Of a stretch of 64,000 bases of DNA, positions 61,300-64,000 are shown one piece after another. Every line of letters starts with the position of its first letter. The stretch's first letter is position 1. Under the pieces are notes generated by a model that saw nothing but the letters and a program-made list of their open reading frames with translations, made no database searches and was not told the origin of the DNA. This DNA is from Brachybacterium saurashtrense (GTDB taxonomy: Bacteria; Actinomycetota; Actinomycetes; Actinomycetales; Dermabacteraceae), in NCBI RefSeq assembly GCF_003355475.1, contig NZ_CP031356.1:1922001-1986000 (forward strand). Direction: 5' to 3'. A program made the position numbers and the translations under genes.

Positions 61300-62996
61300 G
61301 CAGCGCCCACGCCGAGGTCGCCTCCGCGCAGGGCGTCCACCACGGGGAGATCTCGCCGCGTGCCCTGATCCGCCTGCAGCTGGGGCTGAAGTGGACGCTG
61401 TGGAAGCGCTCCTACCGCAAGAACGTCGGCAAGCTGATCGGCACCCTCATCGGCGTGCTGTACGCGCTGGGCGGCCTGGCGTCGCTGGTGCTCCTGTTCC
61501 TGGGCGCGACCCTGTGGGCGGGAGAGGGTGCGACCTTCCCGCTGCTGATCCGCGGCCTGGGCGCGGTGACGGTGCTGGCGTGGTTCCTGATCCCGGTGTT
61601 CGCGTTCGGTCTGGACGACACCCTCGATCCGCGGGCCTTCGCCCTCTATCCGCGCAGCGCGAAGGAGCTGCAGCCGGGGCTGTTCGCCGCCGCGGCGCTG
61701 AGCCTGCCCAGCGTGCTGACGCTGCTCGCCGTGGGCATCGCCACCGCCTTCGAGCTGCTGTGGCTGGTGCTGTTCGGGCCCGGGACGGCATGGGTGGTGC
61801 TCGGCGCGCTGGTGCTGATCCCCGCGAACCTCGCCGCCTACGCGCTGTGCCTGCTGCTGCCGCGCGCCTGGTTCGCGCACTCGGCGAGCCGCACCTCCTC
61901 GCGCAGCGGGCGGGAGCTGGGCGGGATCGCCGGCTTCGTGGTGATGCTCGCGGCGATCTACGCGTTCTCCCTCGGGGCGCAGCGCCTCGGCGACATCGAC
62001 GCCGCGCTGGTGCGCGAGTGGGCGCCGCGGGTCGTGGAGTTCCTCGCGTGGACGCCGGTGGGAGCGCTGTTCTCCGTGCCGATGGACGTCGCCGAGGGTC
62101 ACGTGCTCACCGCCGCGCTGCGGGCGGTGATCGGCGCGGCGACGATCGTGCTGGTGTGGCGGTGGTGGCGCCGTTCGCTCGACGCCGCGCTTACCTCGGC
62201 GCTCAGCGGGGACGCCTCCTCCGGGGATGCGAAGGTCTCGCCGCTGGTGCCGCGCTTCGTGCGGTCCGGCCCGTTCGGGGCGGTGATGGGCCGTTCGCTG
62301 CGGTACTGGCGGCGCGACACCCGCTACCTGGCGGCGCTGGGGGTCTACCCGCTGGTCGTGGTGTTCTTCGCGGCGATGGGCCTGGTGCTGCCGGAGTCCC
62401 GCCCGATGATGCTGGGCACGGCGGTGTTCATGTGCGGCATGAGCGGGATCAGCCTCGCCAACGAGTTCGGCTTCGACGGCCCCTCGGGCTGGGTCAACCT
62501 GGCGACCGGCCTGCCGTCACGGGCGAATCTGCTGGGCCGCATCGCCGCCCAGGCGGTGCTGATGGTGCCGGGCGTGGTGCTGGTCACCGCGGTGATCCCG
62601 GTGCTGTTCGGGATGGCGGAGCTGGCCCCGATGATCGTGATGATCGCGCTGGGCACGCTGATCGGCGGCTGGGGCACCTCGATGCTGCTCAGCGTGCTGC
62701 TGCCGTACCCGAGCTCGCCCCCGGGCACCAATCCGATGAAGGACAAGTCCGCCTCCAGCTCCAACGCCATGATCGCCATGGCGGTGGCGATGGTCGCGGT
62801 GCTGGTGCCGATGCTCCCTGCCGTCGGCGTGGGGATCTGGGGAGCGGTGGTGGGCTCTCTCGCGCTGACCCTGCTGGCCGGGGTGCTGGCGCTGGTCGCG
62901 GGGGCCGTGGTGTTCCTGATCGGGCTCCGCCTCGCGGCGGTGCGGCTGGACGCCCGGTACCCCGAGGTGTTCCAGAAGGTCCGCGCGCACCTCTGA
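61284..62996 (+). CDS. ABC exporter permease
   Basis: 570-residue membrane protein with about twelve hydrophobic segments, of the actinobacterial large-permease type. RLQLGLKWTLWKRSYRKNVG forms the N-terminal coupling helix; GAVMGRSLRYWRRDTRYLAA repeats this in the second half. Start is GTG at 61284 inside the ATPase end, preceded by GGAGGGG. Followed by a hairpin shared with the convergent LacI gene. Confidence 0.9.
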   Translation: MAGVLSSAHAEVASAQGVHHGEISPRALIRLQLGLKWTLWKRSYRKNVGKLIGTLIGVLYALGGLASLVLLFLGATLWAGEGATFPLLIRGLGAVTVLAWFLIPVFAFGLDDTLDPRAFALYPRSAKELQPGLFAAAALSLPSVLTLLAVGIATAFELLWLVLFGPGTAWVVLGALVLIPANLAAYALCLLLPRAWFAHSASRTSSRSGRELGGIAGFVVMLAAIYAFSLGAQRLGDIDAALVREWAPRVVEFLAWTPVGALFSVPMDVAEGHVLTAALRAVIGAATIVLVWRWWRRSLDAALTSALSGDASSGDAKVSPLVPRFVRSGPFGAVMGRSLRYWRRDTRYLAALGVYPLVVVFFAAMGLVLPESRPMMLGTAVFMCGMSGISLANEFGFDGPSGWVNLATGLPSRANLLGRIAAQAVLMVPGVVLVTAVIPVLFGMAELAPMIVMIALGTLIGGWGTSMLLSVLLPYPSSPPGTNPMKDKSASSSNAMIAMAVAMVAVLVPMLPAVGVGIWGAVVGSLALTLLAGVLALVAGAVVFLIGLRLAAVRLDARYPEVFQKVRAHL

Positions 62997-63028
62997 GCAC
63001 GGCCGAGAGCCCGGGGCGGGTGCTGCTC

Positions 63029-63050
63029 GGGCGGCGCCCCGGCGCCGCCC
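63029..63050. terminator. Hairpin terminator between ABC permease and LacI genes
   Basis: 10-bp arms GGGCGGCGCC / GGCGCCGCCC around a CC centre, 32 bases after the permease stop; more GGCGCC copies follow. Convergent gene pair. Confidence 0.6.
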
Positions 63051-63064
63051 CGGCGGCGCCCCGC

Positions 63065-64000
63065 TCAGCGGGCTCCTGCCGCGCCGCGCCGCGGCGCCGC
63101 GGTCGACTCCCGCACCACCAGGGCCACGGGGAGCACGATCTCCGGGCGGGGCGCGGAGCGCGGCGCGATCCGGTCCAGCAGCAGCGTCACGGCCGTGCGC
63201 CCGATCGCCAGGTGCGGCGTCCTCACGGTCGTCAGCTGCGGGTGCGAGACGGTGGCGAGGATCGAGTCGTCGACGCCCACCACGCTGAGGTGCTCCGGCA
63301 CCTCGAGGCCGCGCTCCCGCACGCGGGAGAGGATCTGCACGGCGACCATGTCGTTGTAGGCGAGCACGGCCGTGGCGTCGGAGGCGATCAGCAGATCGGC
63401 GGCGGAGCGCCCCTCGCCGTGCCCGGGCTCGAAGTGCCCCAGGTCCCTCATCTCCAGCCCCGACAGGCCGGGGGCCACCCGGGCGATCCCGTCGCGGCGC
63501 GAGCGGTCGGCGAGGCTGTGCTCCGGCCCTCCCGCGTAGGCGATGCGTCGATGGCCCAGGGCGTGCAGATGCTCGAGGGCGCGACGCATGGGCGCTGCCC
63601 CGTCGTACCGCACGGAGTCGACCCCCTCGACCGTCCGATTCGTGAGCACGACGGGGACGCGCTCCGCGAGCTGCCGGATCTCGTCGTCGCGCAGCCGGGT
63701 GGAGGCGAGGAACAGCCCGGCCACGTGATCGCAGAGCGCGTGCGCGGTGCGGGCCTCGAGCGCGTGGTCGCCGTCGGAGTCCGCCACCGCCAGGGTGAAC
63801 CCCTCGCGCATCGCCTCACGGCTCGCCCCCTTGAGCAGGCCGGCGTAGGAGGGATGCTCGAGGTCCGGGGCCAGGAGCGCCAGCGCACGGCCCGCCGCGG
63901 CACGGCCCGACACGGCGCTGCCCGCCGCGGCACGGCCCGACACGGAGCTGCCCGGCGCACCGCTGCCCGGAATGACCCCGCCCGCCGCGGCGCGCCCCCG
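63065..64000 (-). CDS. LacI family transcriptional regulator, partial (5' end off window)
   Basis: 312 codons of open frame with no start needed before the right edge; the HTH domain lies outside. The periplasmic-binding-like core is clear: LALLAPDLEHPSYAGLLKG, VAGLFLASTRLRDDE, LGHRRIAYAGGPEHSLADR, AVLAYNDMVAVQIL and LSVVGVDDSILATVSHPQLTTVRTP in pieces. It probably controls sugar genes beyond the edge. The hinge region carries a 30-bp in-frame tandem duplication (63891-63950), giving VSGRAAAGSA twice, which is unusual for the short hinge of LacI proteins. Confidence 0.88.
   Translation of the reverse strand, partial: RGRAAAGGVIPGSGAPGSSVSGRAAAGSAVSGRAAAGRALALLAPDLEHPSYAGLLKGASREAMREGFTLAVADSDGDHALEARTAHALCDHVAGLFLASTRLRDDEIRQLAERVPVVLTNRTVEGVDSVRYDGAAPMRRALEHLHALGHRRIAYAGGPEHSLADRSRRDGIARVAPGLSGLEMRDLGHFEPGHGEGRSAADLLIASDATAVLAYNDMVAVQILSRVRERGLEVPEHLSVVGVDDSILATVSHPQLTTVRTPHLAIGRTAVTLLLDRIAPRSAPRPEIVLPVALVVRESTAAPRRGAAGAR
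63891..63950. repeat. 30-bp in-frame tandem duplication in LacI hinge
   Basis: Units 63891-63920 and 63921-63950 differ at one base. Further partial copies of CCCGCCGCGGC follow at 63981. The length keeps the reading frame. Confidence 0.8.

Overview
The window is chromosomal DNA of a very high-GC actinobacterium. It has mycothiol metabolism (Mca), DUF3090, SCO1664-type, DUF4245 and DUF4307 proteins, a proton-pumping pyrophosphatase, and many genes whose -10 hexamer sits 6-8 bases before the start codon (leaderless type). Gene order from ychF (37 kb) to greA (58.7 kb) follows the Mycobacterium tuberculosis Rv1112-Rv1080c neighbourhood. A Micrococcales genus such as Brachybacterium is my inference; no rRNA is present to prove it. 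I see no tRNA, rRNA, CRISPR array, integrase or complete insertion sequence.

1-29.1 kb: hppA (cut by the left edge), dodecin, a TAXI-type TRAP transporter, pterin dehydratase, an ArfB-like rescue factor, an acyltransferase and a DUF3152 metalloprotease-like protein. Two TetR/ABC exporter modules follow (7.7-10.3 kb and 10.9-14.3 kb). A redox cluster at 14.4-23.9 kb combines an XRE/MmyB-type regulator, a second regulator lacking its HTH, an aldo/keto reductase, a cupin, a carboxymuconolactone decarboxylase homologue, two SDRs, a PQQ-type dehydrogenase and an MFS pump. Three copies of one 15-base motif tie three of its promoters together. Then come a condensation-domain protein and the conserved phosphatase/DUF3090/SCO1664 trio.

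29.1-37.0 kb: a visibly less GC-rich accessory region. It holds an SDR/GlxA regulator pair, an MBL-fold hydrolase, an isochorismatase-type hydrolase, a DHA2 efflux pump behind a CsoR/CstR-like palindrome, a YefM/RelE-type toxin-antitoxin pair, a decayed nucleotidyltransferase, a possible Imm1 immunity protein and a DUF1801 protein. Its right end abuts the 3' end of ychF. Two further, increasingly diverged copies of that 3' end lie at 36.28 kb and 34.45 kb, as expected of islands inserted there.

37.0-64.0 kb: the core block ychF, rmuC, ispH, xseAB, DUF4245, fumC, phoH, uppS, trhA, mca, DUF4307, greA. It is interrupted by a WXG/EspG-like pair, a small redox/HxlR pair, a PfkB sugar kinase where glpX is usually found, and an AbiEi/DUF559 gene flanked by two palindromic elements in inverted orientation. 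The right end carries an AI-2E family permease, an ABC exporter and a LacI-type regulator cut by the edge. The best candidates for something undescribed are the palindrome-flanked AbiEi/DUF559 unit, the triple ychF 3' end and the three-site regulon motif.
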